Source: JAYFRE01 sp034926235 (GTDB lineage Bacteria > Pseudomonadota > Alphaproteobacteria > Rhodospirillales > Magnetospirillaceae). Taken from it: a stretch of DNA of 18,794 nucleotides. The stretch covers positions 1 through 18,794 of the forward strand of contig JAYFRE010000096.1 in NCBI GenBank assembly GCA_034926235.1. Reading direction: 5' to 3'. The notes beneath the pieces were generated by a model, which was given only the letters and a program-made list of their open reading frames with translations, made no database searches and was not told the DNA's origin. Positions 7,243 to 13,832 of the stretch are shown here, piece by piece; the stretch's first letter is position 1, and every line of letters starts with the position of its first letter. The position numbers and the translations under genes are program-made.

Positions 7243-7722
7243 ATGAGCATCAAGCGGCATCATTACCAGGTACGGGTAGTCTGGACGGGGAACCTAGGAA
7301 AAGGAACTGAATCCTATTCGGCCTATAGCCGCGCCTATCGGATCGAACGGGATGGCAAGCCCGAGATCGACGGTTCGTCCGATCCCGCCTTCCGGGGCGA
7401 TTCCAGCCGCTGGAATCCGGAAGAATTGCTGCTGGCGTCGCTGTCATCCTGCCACAAGCTCTGGTATCTCGACCTGTGCGCACGTGCTGGCATCGTGGTC
7501 CTGTCTTATGAGGACGAGGCCGAAGGCCTGATGGTGGAACAGTCCGATGGTGGGGGGCAGTTCGTTTCGGCCACGCTGCGTCCGCGGATCGTCATTGCCG
7601 CCGGCGGGGATAGGCGCTTGGCCGAAACGCTGCACGAACACGCCCATAAGCTGTGCTTCATCGCGCGTTCGGTGAATTTCCCCGTCGGTTGCACGCCGAC
7701 CATCGCCATGGCGTCCAATTAG
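7243..7722 (+). CDS. OsmC/Ohr-family protein (thiol peroxidase-like)
   Basis: This 159-residue protein has the OsmC fold signatures: NPEELLLASLSSC with Cys70, and HEHAHKLCFIARS with Cys138. These are the two reactive cysteines that reduce organic hydroperoxides in the family. The variant SSCHKLWYLDLCARAGI marks a subgroup distinct from classical Ohr. Extra cysteines at 79 and 150 are visible. The protein is expected in the cytoplasm, in defence against peroxides or other reactive species; the true substrate cannot be read from sequence. The start at 7243 gives the usual family length; the frame is open far upstream but that part is intergenic in character. The ribosome site (GGACGG) is weak. 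The gene is divergent from the ankyrin-like gene and ends in a strong terminator, so it is probably a single-gene unit. Confidence 0.9.
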   Translation: MSIKRHHYQVRVVWTGNLGKGTESYSAYSRAYRIERDGKPEIDGSSDPAFRGDSSRWNPEELLLASLSSCHKLWYLDLCARAGIVVLSYEDEAEGLMVEQSDGGGQFVSATLRPRIVIAAGGDRRLAETLHEHAHKLCFIARSVNFPVGCTPTIAMASN

Positions 7723-7765
7723 ACACCTGCTTCATTCGTCTAAACCGTTTCCCCGGCCGTTTTCC

Positions 7766-7790
7766 CGAAGACGTTTCCGTCTTCGTTTTA
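7766..7790 (+). terminator. Rho-independent terminator of the OsmC-family gene
   Basis: CGAAGACG (7766-7773) and CGTCTTCG (7778-7785) form a perfect 8-bp stem with a TTTC loop, followed at once by TTTTA. It lies 43 bases after the stop codon. This is the clearest intrinsic terminator in the window. Confidence 0.88.
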
Positions 7791-7870
7791 AGGCGGAAAT
7801 ACGGGTGTTTCCGCATGCTTGCGGCGCAGAGCGGCTGTGGAGGAGTGAAGATGTTCACGCTCGTCTACCT

Positions 7871-8311
7871 ATGGGAATCCATAGCTACACTGTAAGGCGG
7901 ATAGATGATAGGTCTAAAAAGCCATCTAAAATAGTTTCGGTAGAATTAGGTGGTAGTAGAGAGATTGTAGAAAAGAAAATTTCGATAATACGGTGGGACA
8001 GAATGCCGGGTGGCAACTATGCAGCCTGCGAATGCGGTTCCCGCAACTTTTGCGAGCGTCGTGTATCGGGTGGCGTATATGTGCCTCTTAATGGCCTTAT
8101 TGTTTCATCTTTTCGCTTGGCAGCCGTATATGGGATAGAATTCCTTTACAAAAGGTGGACTGCCATTTTTTTTACCGCCCTGGGGAAGAGCGGCGGTTCT
8201 TTTGAATCGCTGAAGCTGGGCGATGGCCGGCGGTCCGGAGACGGGCCGCCGGCCGGAGATTCTTCTTGCCGGGTCCGATCCTGCCGCTCCGTCCTTGCCT
8301 TTTCGAGGTAG
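7871..8311 (+). CDS. Doubtful hypothetical protein in the AT-rich segment
   Basis: An open frame of 146 residues starts at ATG 7871 (MGIHSYTVRRIDD). Its first two thirds look protein-like, with a cysteine cluster ACECGSRNFCERR (residues 57-69) that could bind metal. The last third (after about residue 103, base 8180) turns into GC-rich sequence of poor protein character and runs through a terminator-like hairpin and a GC palindrome. A genuine gene may have been truncated or fused by insertion or frameshift near 8170-8200. I know no homologue. No ribosome site is obvious before 7871; a start at 7805 is also possible. It may be non-coding. Confidence 0.22.
   Translation: MGIHSYTVRRIDDRSKKPSKIVSVELGGSREIVEKKISIIRWDRMPGGNYAACECGSRNFCERRVSGGVYVPLNGLIVSSFRLAAVYGIEFLYKRWTAIFFTALGKSGGSFESLKLGDGRRSGDGPPAGDSSCRVRSCRSVLAFSR
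8174..8203 (+). terminator. Candidate intrinsic terminator at the end of the AT-rich segment
   Basis: ACCGCC (8174-8179) pairs with GGCGGT (8192-8197) and TCTTTT follows. An eight-T run (8166-8173) precedes it. The 12-base loop is large, so strength is moderate. It would end transcription of whatever the AT-rich segment encodes. Confidence 0.45.
8225..8254. other. GC-rich 12-bp hairpin upstream of the LuxR-type gene
   Basis: GGCCGGCGG (8225-8233) and CCGCCGGCC (8246-8254) are perfectly complementary, and inner bases 8234-8236 also pair with 8243-8245 (one G-T pair), leaving a six-base loop. No U-run follows. It lies about 64 bases before the LuxR-type start and could be a Rho-independent-like stop, an mRNA element, or a repeat. 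The function is unknown. Confidence 0.45.
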
Positions 8312-8317
8312 ATCGAC

Positions 8318-8623
8318 GTGGAACAGCAGAATCAAAGCCGTCGCAAGGTTTCCCGCAGCACCGTAGCGCAGGGCGCAGCCCATGCTGAAAAGGGGGCGGC
8401 GATGAGCGCGGAAACAGCGCCTGCGTCTCTTCTGACGCCGCGCGAACGGGAATGTCTGTCTTGGCTGGCCTCGGGGCTGCGTAACGAACGAATCGCCAAT
8501 CGCATGCATGTCAGTCTGGCGACGGTCGAATTTCATTTATCCAATGTGCGGCGCAAACTAGGGGCCTCGACACGAGAGCAGGCCTTGGTGATGGCGATCG
8601 TCCGGGGGTTGATCGACCCTTGA
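8318..8623 (+). CDS. Stand-alone LuxR-type (GerE) HTH transcriptional regulator
   Basis: This protein of 101 residues is essentially a DNA-binding domain alone. LTPRERECLSWLASGLRN, the recognition segment HVSLATVEFHLSNVRRKLG, and the closing STREQALVMAIVRG are the classic GerE/LuxR-type helix-turn-helix (about residues 39-98). There is no N-terminal autoinducer-binding or receiver domain, so it cannot sense a ligand or phosphate by itself in the usual way. The GTG start at 8318 has GAGGT eight bases upstream. An ATG at 8402 would give a 73-residue protein with a G-rich but weak site. It might be a solo regulator, a partner of a sensor elsewhere, or the truncated end of a longer gene. It lies between the AT-rich segment and dnaK, with no obvious functional link to either. 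Confidence 0.8.
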   Translation: MEQQNQSRRKVSRSTVAQGAAHAEKGAAMSAETAPASLLTPRERECLSWLASGLRNERIANRMHVSLATVEFHLSNVRRKLGASTREQALVMAIVRGLIDP

Positions 8624-8925
8624 CGGTATGCGCTATCGGGCGCGATTCCTCTCAATACCGTCGCGACCTTCTTCCGTCGATGGCGTTCCTCCTGGCACGA
8701 AAACGCGCCTGATGCTAGCATCCGCCTCCCAAGCCTGGGGAGATGCGGTTGCAGGGGACGAAACCGCGCCTTATATATCCGCGATGTGAGCTGACCGATC
8801 CGATGCGCTCCTTCCGTTTTCGGGGGAACAGGCCGGATTTGGCCAAGAAAGACAACCAAAGGGGGCGCCGGCGGCCGCCGCGAGATGGGGCCAACGGGCG
8901 CCGGCCATAGATCAATGAGGAAGAC
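8624..8925. other. dnaK upstream region
   Basis: This 302-base gap holds the sigma-32-like promoter (8748-8776) and a leader of about 140 bases. Two copies of GGGCGCCGGC (8863-8872 and 8896-8905), each containing self-complementary blocks, sit just before the ribosome site and could fold. I see no CIRCE element (TTAGCACTC-N9-GAGTGCTAA), so HrcA control is not supported. Confidence 0.6.
8748..8776 (+). promoter_or_regulatory. Sigma-32 (heat-shock) type promoter for dnaK
   Basis: GTTG (8748-8751) and CTTATAT (8770-8776) are separated by 18 bases. This fits the alphaproteobacterial heat-shock form CTTG-N17/18-CYTATNT with one mismatch at the first base. The same bases can be read as TTGCAG-N17-TATATA, a sigma-70-like promoter, so both sigma factors may use it. 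Predicted transcription starts around 8785, leaving a leader of about 140 bases. Confidence 0.6.
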
Positions 8926-10848
8926 ATGAGCAAAGTCATCGGTATCGACCTTGGCACGACGAATTCCTGCGTCGCCATTATGGAAGGCAAGAACGCGAAG
9001 GTCATCGAGAACGCCGAAGGCGCTCGCACCACCCCGTCCATGGTCGCGTTCACCGATTCCGGCGAGCGACTGGTCGGGCAGGCGGCCAAGCGTCAGGCGG
9101 TCACCAACCCGTCTAACACGCTATTCGCCATCAAGCGCTTGATCGGTCGCCGGTTCGACGATCCGATGACGCAGAAGGACAAGGGTCTCGTTCCCTATGC
9201 CATCGTCGCGGGCGATAATGGCGACGCCTGGGTCGAAGCCCAAGGCAAGAAGACGAGCCCCAGCGAGGTTTCGGCCTTCATCCTGCAGAAGATGAAGGAA
9301 ACCGCCGAAAGCTATTTGGGCGAAAAGGTCACCCAGGCGGTGATTACCGTCCCGGCTTATTTCAACGATTCGCAGCGCCAGGCGACCAAGGACGCCGGCC
9401 GCATCGCGGGTCTGGAAGTCTTGCGCATCATCAACGAGCCGACCGCGGCGGCGTTGGCATACGGCATGGACAAGAAGAGCGCCGGCACCATCGCGGTCTA
9501 TGATCTGGGCGGCGGCACGTTCGACGTGTCGATCCTGGAGATCGGCGACGGCGTGTTCGAGGTGAAATCCACCAACGGCGACACCTTCCTGGGTGGCGAA
9601 GATTTCGACGCGCGCATCATCGACTACCTGGCCGACGAGTTCAAACGCGAGCAGGGCATCGATCTGCGCAATGACCGCATGGCTCTGCAGCGGCTCAAGG
9701 AAGCGGCTGAAAAGGCCAAGATCGAGCTGTCCTCGACCATGCAGACCGAGGTCAATCTGCCCTTCATCACCGCCGACGCGTCGGGGCCGAAGCATCTGAA
9801 CATCAAGCTGACCCGCGCCAAGCTCGAAGCGCTGGTCGAGGATCTGGTCGCGCGCACCATCGGCCCGTGCAAGGCCGCGTTGAAGGATGCGGGCCTCAAG
9901 GCCAGCGAGATCAACGAGGTGGTTCTGGTCGGCGGCATGACCCGTATGCCCAAGATCCAGGAAAAGGTGCAGGAATTCTTCGGCCGTGAACCCCACAAGG
10001 GCGTCAATCCCGACGAGGTGGTGGCGATCGGCGCCGCGATCCAGGGCGGCGTGCTGAAGGGCGAGGTCAAGGACGTTCTGCTGCTCGACGTGACGCCGCT
10101 GTCGCTGGGCATCGAAACGCTGGGTGGCGTGTTCACCCGCTTGATCGACCGCAACACCACGGTGCCGACGCGCAAGAGCCAGGTATTCTCGACCGCCGAG
10201 GACAACCAGACCGCCGTGACCATCCGCGTCTTCCAGGGCGAGCGCGAGATGGCCGCCGACAACAAGATTCTGGGCCAGTTCGATCTGGTCGGTCTGCCTG
10301 CCGCTCCGCGCGGCATCCCGCAGATCGAGGTGACCTTCGACATCGACGCCAACGGTATCGTCTCGGTGTCGGCCAAGGACAAGGCCACCGGCAAGGAGCA
10401 GCAGATCCGCATTCAGGCTTCGGGCGGTTTGTCGGATGCCGATATCGACAAGATGGTCAAGGACGCCGAACAGCATGCGTCCGAGGACAAGAAGCGCAAG
10501 GAAGCGGTCGAAGCCCGCAACCATGCCGACGCGGTGATCCATACGACCGAGAAAACCTTGGCCGAGCATGGCGACAAGATCCCGGCCGAGGACAAAGCCA
10601 AGATCGAGGCCGACATCGCCGCCCTGAAAGCGGTGCTCGAATCGGACGATGCCGCCGTCATCAAGGGCAAGACCGATGCGCTCGGCCAGTCTTCGATGAA
10701 GCTGGGCGAGGCGCTTTATAAGGCGCAGCAGGCAGCCGCCGGCGGCGCGGATGCGGCGGCCGGCCCCCAGGCTGAGGGCAAGCCCGCCGACGACAACGTC
10801 GTCGACGCCGATTTCGAGGAAGTGGACAGCGACAAGAAGGGCAAGTAA
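8926..10848 (+). CDS. dnaK: Molecular chaperone DnaK (Hsp70)
   Basis: This 640-residue cytoplasmic Hsp70 binds exposed hydrophobic peptides in an ATP-driven cycle with DnaJ and GrpE. The N-terminal nucleotide-binding domain begins GIDLGTTNS (residues 6-14), continues with YDLGGGTFDVSIL (192-204) and LVGGMTRMPKIQ (334-345). The interdomain linker DVLLLDVTPLSLGIE (383-397) precedes the substrate-binding domain. The helical lid ends in a flexible, acidic tail (NVVDADFEEVD). The length is normal for the family. GAGGAAG lies four bases before the ATG at 8926. dnaJ follows after 120 bases holding two hairpins. Expression is probably heat-induced from the sigma-32-like promoter upstream. Nothing is missing or unusual in the protein. 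Confidence 0.99.
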   Translation: MSKVIGIDLGTTNSCVAIMEGKNAKVIENAEGARTTPSMVAFTDSGERLVGQAAKRQAVTNPSNTLFAIKRLIGRRFDDPMTQKDKGLVPYAIVAGDNGDAWVEAQGKKTSPSEVSAFILQKMKETAESYLGEKVTQAVITVPAYFNDSQRQATKDAGRIAGLEVLRIINEPTAAALAYGMDKKSAGTIAVYDLGGGTFDVSILEIGDGVFEVKSTNGDTFLGGEDFDARIIDYLADEFKREQGIDLRNDRMALQRLKEAAEKAKIELSSTMQTEVNLPFITADASGPKHLNIKLTRAKLEALVEDLVARTIGPCKAALKDAGLKASEINEVVLVGGMTRMPKIQEKVQEFFGREPHKGVNPDEVVAIGAAIQGGVLKGEVKDVLLLDVTPLSLGIETLGGVFTRLIDRNTTVPTRKSQVFSTAEDNQTAVTIRVFQGEREMAADNKILGQFDLVGLPAAPRGIPQIEVTFDIDANGIVSVSAKDKATGKEQQIRIQASGGLSDADIDKMVKDAEQHASEDKKRKEAVEARNHADAVIHTTEKTLAEHGDKIPAEDKAKIEADIAALKAVLESDDAAVIKGKTDALGQSSMKLGEALYKAQQAAAGGADAAAGPQAEGKPADDNVVDADFEEVDSDKKGK

Positions 10849-10850
10849 GC

Positions 10851-10920
10851 CCTGTCCTTGCCTGTCACGGACAGGTCGTGATCGCCGCCCCGGAGGGAGC
10901 CTATCCCCTTCGGGGCGGCG
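10851..10920 (+). other. Hairpins in the dnaK-dnaJ intergenic region
   Basis: CCTGTC-acg-GACAGG (10861-10875) forms a tight 6-bp hairpin, with a second CCTGTCC copy at 10851 able to replace its left arm. A larger perfect 10-bp stem, CGCCGCCCCG (10883-10892) with CGGGGCGGCG (10911-10920), follows. Neither is followed by a U-run. Such structures could cause partial termination or protect dnaK mRNA, giving less DnaJ than DnaK. That is an inference. Confidence 0.55.
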
Positions 10921-10968
10921 GTGCCCCATGGGCGGTCTCCGTTTCTCCGAGGATCAGAGCGAAGCGTC

Positions 10969-12102
10969 ATGAGTAAGCGGGATTATTATATCGTTTTGGG
11001 GGTGACCAAGGGCGCAAGCGCGGACGAGGTCAAAAAAGCCTATCGCAAACTTGCGATGCAGTTTCACCCTGACCGCAATCCGGACGACCCCGAGGCCGAG
11101 CAGAAATTCCGCGAGGTCAATGAAGCCTACGACATCTTAAAGGATGATCAGAAGCGCGCGGCCTATGACCGGTTCGGTCACGCGGCCTTCGAGCAGGGCA
11201 GGGGAGGGTTCGGCGCGGGCGGCGGCGATTTCCATTTCACCTCAGGCTTCGCCGATATCTTCGACGAAGTGTTCGGCGAATTCATGGGCGGCCGCCGGGG
11301 CGGCGGCGGTCCGGCGCGCGGCGCGGACATGCGCTACAATATGGAAATCTCGCTCGAAGAGGCGTTCGCGGGCAAGACTACCGAAATCAAGATTCCAAGC
11401 GCGGTGGCGTGCGAAAGCTGCCATGGCAGCGGCAGTGCGAACGGTGCGCAACCGGTCGAATGCGCCACTTGCCGGGGCATGGGCAAGGTCCGGGCGACTC
11501 AGGGCTTTTTCACCATCGAGCGGACCTGTCCGACATGTCAGGGCCAGGGCCGGGTGATCAAGGACCCCTGCCGCGCCTGCAGCGGTTCGGGACGCATCGC
11601 CAAGGAAAAGACGCTGTCGGTGACCATTCCGGGCGGGGTCGAGGACGGCACCCGCATCCGTCTGGCCAATGAAGGCGAGCCGGGTCAGCGCGGCGCGCCG
11701 TCGGGCGATCTTTACATCTTTCTCTCGATCCGTCCGCATCGCCTGTTCCAGCGCGAAGGGGCGAACATCTTCTGCCGGGTGCCGGTGCCGATGACCACGG
11801 CGGCTCTGGGCGGGGTGATCGAGGTGCCCTCCATCGATGGCGGCCGTTCAAGGCTGTCGATTCCGACCGGCACCCAGCCCGGCCACCAGTTCCGGCTGCG
11901 CGGCAAGGGCATGAGTGTTTTGCGCAGCGCGGCGCGCGGCGACATGTTCGTCGAGATTCAGGTGGAAACGCCGGTCAATTTGACCAAACGCCAGACGGAA
12001 TTGCTGCGCGAGTTTGAAAAAGAGGGCGGTCAGGAGACGACCAGCCCGGAATCGTCGGGATTCTTCGCCAAAGTTAAGGAATTGTGGGACGATCTGACGT
12101 GA
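10969..12102 (+). CDS. dnaJ: Chaperone protein DnaJ (Hsp40, type I)
   Basis: DnaJ stimulates the ATPase of DnaK and delivers substrates. In this 377-residue protein the J domain (residues 1-70) contains the HPD motif (33-35), which contacts DnaK. A Gly/Phe-rich linker follows (78-118). Four CxxCxGxG zinc repeats come next: CESC (148-151), CATC (165-168), CPTC (187-190) and CRAC (201-204). The C-terminal substrate-binding domains include GDLYIFLSI and the GDMFVEIQVETP segment. It is therefore a complete type I DnaJ. The start at 10969 (MSKRDYY) is chosen because the family begins there; the frame is open 48 bases further upstream but that part overlaps the intergenic hairpin region. The ribosome site is weak, which also fits lower expression than dnaK. 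Confidence 0.98.
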   Translation: MSKRDYYIVLGVTKGASADEVKKAYRKLAMQFHPDRNPDDPEAEQKFREVNEAYDILKDDQKRAAYDRFGHAAFEQGRGGFGAGGGDFHFTSGFADIFDEVFGEFMGGRRGGGGPARGADMRYNMEISLEEAFAGKTTEIKIPSAVACESCHGSGSANGAQPVECATCRGMGKVRATQGFFTIERTCPTCQGQGRVIKDPCRACSGSGRIAKEKTLSVTIPGGVEDGTRIRLANEGEPGQRGAPSGDLYIFLSIRPHRLFQREGANIFCRVPVPMTTAALGGVIEVPSIDGGRSRLSIPTGTQPGHQFRLRGKGMSVLRSAARGDMFVEIQVETPVNLTKRQTELLREFEKEGGQETTSPESSGFFAKVKELWDDLT

Positions 12103-12114
12103 GCTGCGGCATTG

Positions 12115-12135
12115 GCGCGGCGCGGGACGCCGCGC
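12115..12135 (+). other. GC-rich hairpin between dnaJ and dapB
   Basis: GCGCGGCG (12115-12122) and CGCCGCGC (12128-12135) form an 8-bp stem with a CGGGA loop. No U-run follows, and dapB's ribosome site begins about ten bases later. It may be an attenuating or stabilising element rather than a full terminator, so dapB could be read through from dnaJ. Confidence 0.45.
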
Positions 12136-12158
12136 GGTTGGAAAAGGATTAAGGGGAC

Positions 12159-12968
12159 ATGATCAAGGTCGGTATCGTCGGCTGCGCCGGGCGCATGGGC
12201 CTCAATCTGGCGCGGGAAGTGATCGGAACTCCGGACATGACTCTCATCGGCGGGACCGAACGTCCCGGCGGCGATGCGGTCGGACGGGACATCGCTTTGT
12301 TGGCGGGTATGCCGGCCAACGGCGTGATCATCGGCGTGGACCCTAAAACGGTGTTTGAACGCGCCGATGTGGTCATCGATTTCACCACGCCCGAGGCGAC
12401 GGTCCAGCACGCCGCGCTGGCTGCCGAAACCCGCACCGCCCATGTCATCGGCACCACCGGGCTGAGCGGCGATCTGGCCGATCGTCTGCGCGAATGCGCA
12501 CGGCGCGCGCCGATCGTCTGGGCGGCCAATTATAGCATCGGCGTGACCCTGCTGACGGCATTGACCGAGGAAGTGGCGCGGAGCCTGGACCCGGCCTATG
12601 ACATCGAAATCGTCGAGATGCATCACCGGCACAAGGTCGATGCCCCGTCGGGCACGGCGTTGGCCCTGGGCCGCGCGGCGGCGAAGGGACGCGAGGTCGC
12701 GCTGGAGGATGTCTGGCGCAAGACCCGTGACGGCATCATCGGCCCCAGGCCGGAAGGTGAGATCGGATTCGCCACCTTGCGCGGCGGCGATGTCGCCGGG
12801 GATCATTCGGTCATTTTTGCCGGCGACGGCGAAAGGCTGGAACTGACCCATCGCGCATCTTCGCGCCAGGTGTTCGCCAAGGGGGCGATCCGGGCCGTGC
12901 GCTGGGTCGCGGGCAAGCCGGCGGGGCTTTACGCGATGACCGATGTGTTGGGGCTGACCCGGCGCTAA
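12159..12968 (+). CDS. dapB: 4-hydroxy-tetrahydrodipicolinate reductase
   Basis: DapB reduces the product of DapA with NAD(P)H, the second committed step of the diaminopimelate/lysine pathway that also feeds peptidoglycan. The 269-residue length is typical. The Rossmann dinucleotide-binding loop is GIVGCAGRMG (residues 5-14), IGTTGLS (98-104) and AANYSIGV (123-130) line the active site, and the signature EMHHRHKVDAPSGTAL (153-168) carries the catalytic His155/His156 and Lys159. AAGGGGA precedes the ATG at 12159. It lies 56 bases after dnaJ on the same strand; dnaKJ-dapB linkage is common in alphaproteobacteria, though no functional link is known. It ends convergent with the lipoprotein gene. 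Confidence 0.98.
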   Translation: MIKVGIVGCAGRMGLNLAREVIGTPDMTLIGGTERPGGDAVGRDIALLAGMPANGVIIGVDPKTVFERADVVIDFTTPEATVQHAALAAETRTAHVIGTTGLSGDLADRLRECARRAPIVWAANYSIGVTLLTALTEEVARSLDPAYDIEIVEMHHRHKVDAPSGTALALGRAAAKGREVALEDVWRKTRDGIIGPRPEGEIGFATLRGGDVAGDHSVIFAGDGERLELTHRASSRQVFAKGAIRAVRWVAGKPAGLYAMTDVLGLTRR

Positions 12969-13041
12969 CGTCTTCGGAAAGCGGTTGGTCCTTGTTGTGC
13001 AGGTCGGTCTGGCGGGGCGTTAGTTTCCGCTGGCCGGCTGG

Positions 13042-13055
13042 GGGAAATCTTTCCC
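13042..13055. other. Small palindrome in the dapB / lipoprotein convergent gap
   Basis: GGGAAA-TC-TTTCCC is a perfect inverted repeat between two converging genes. It could contribute to bidirectional termination, but the stem is short and there is no clear U-run, so this is weak. Confidence 0.25.
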
Positions 13056-13089
13056 GTCGTTTCCGCCCGCCGATGTTCTAAACAGTCTC

Positions 13090-13752
13090 TTAGCGCTTAC
13101 CCAACCAGACGGCAGCGCCGATCCCCGCCGCGCCCAGCATCGGCGCATAGGGGTAACGGTCGAGGAACCGGCGTTGGCGCGCTGCATCGGCGGCGATCGG
13201 GTCTTGAGCGCTGTAGAACGCTTCCAGGCGATAGGCCATGGCGCGGGTGGCGGGATCGTAGCCTTCGGACCGTCCCGGTGTCAGAGAGCCGGGGTCCTTG
13301 TTCTTTGCCGCGCCGCTGGCCGGTTCCTCGGTCCGGATGTTCTGGAACCCCATCATGGCGACGCGTGGCGGCAAATCCTGGGTGAAGCTTAGCTTGTTCT
13401 GGAAAAAGGCGGCGTAGCTCAGGCAGGATTCATCCTTTTGTGCCGCGCAGATGGCCGTCAGTTCGGCCCAGTTGTCCGGTTCGGCGGGCCAATGGTCCAG
13501 GGCTTGCTCGATCCATCGGCGCGCATCGTCTCTCTGGCCTTGGGCGAGGGCGGCGCGGGCCTGTTCCCGTTCGGAATCGCTCAAGCCCCTGTCGAACGTG
13601 CCGGGGGGCATCCGGGCGGGCTCGATCGGTTCGGGCGACACGCGATCGGAATGGAGCAAAGGTTCAGAGGGAAGGGAGCCATCCTGCTGGGCGCAGGCCG
13701 CCAACAGGAACAAAGCGGTCCAAAGGCCAAACCGATGCAGTGCGGACGCCAT
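13090..13752 (-). CDS. Putative lipoprotein with a TPR-like region
   Basis: The N-terminus (MASALHRFGLWTALFLLAAC) is a lipoprotein signal: short basic start, hydrophobic core, and lipobox LAAC with the cysteine to be lipidated at residue 20. It should be anchored in the inner or outer membrane facing the periplasm. After a proline-rich spacer (PLLHSDRVSPEPIEPARMPPG), a helical pair reads like one tetratricopeptide unit (ARAALAQGQRDDARRWIEQA followed by LDHWPAEPDNWAEL). A Gly/Ala-rich C-terminus (AGIGAAVWLG) could be a short hydrophobic helix. I do not recognise the family. ATG at 13752 gives a standard signal peptide; a GTG at 13770, six codons upstream, is an alternative. It is convergent with dapB and divergent from nth. 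Confidence 0.8.
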   Translation of the reverse strand: MASALHRFGLWTALFLLAACAQQDGSLPSEPLLHSDRVSPEPIEPARMPPGTFDRGLSDSEREQARAALAQGQRDDARRWIEQALDHWPAEPDNWAELTAICAAQKDESCLSYAAFFQNKLSFTQDLPPRVAMMGFQNIRTEEPASGAAKNKDPGSLTPGRSEGYDPATRAMAYRLEAFYSAQDPIAADAARQRRFLDRYPYAPMLGAAGIGAAVWLGKR

Positions 13753-13832
13753 GACGGGGCGGATCTCCACGAGGTTCTTTCCAAGAGCGGGAGGGATGCT
13801 ACCATGCGCCGCGTTCAGGAGGTAGCCAGCCG

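Larger units (their letters stand above)
7723..8317. other. Gene-poor stretch with an AT-rich segment of foreign character
   Basis: Apart from the OsmC terminator, this 595-base region holds no gene I can recognise. From about 7850 to 8205 the base composition falls sharply below that of the flanks. The codons of the one open frame across it include ATA, AGA, AGG and TTA, which neighbouring genes hardly use. That suggests acquired DNA, or the remnant of an element. I saw no transposase motif, terminal inverted repeats or target duplication. The segment ends close to a terminator-like hairpin (8174-8203), and a strong GC-rich hairpin follows at 8225-8254. Confidence 0.6.

Noticed and set aside
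8105..8536. Minus-strand open frame across the LuxR-type gene and AT-rich segment
   Set aside because: It is Arg/Pro-rich without any domain pattern, and the plus-strand LuxR-type HTH is convincing.
8624..8925. CIRCE/HrcA operator before dnaK
   Set aside because: No TTAGCACTC inverted repeat is visible; the promoter fits sigma-32-type control instead.
9121..10929. Very long open frame (602 residues) antisense to dnaK
   Set aside because: Long antisense frames are expected opposite GC-rich, codon-biased genes. Its composition has no domain character and dnaK on the other strand is certain.
10921..10968. N-terminal extension of dnaJ
   Set aside because: DnaJ proteins begin with the J domain (MSKRDYY); the extra 16 residues come from the hairpin-rich gap.
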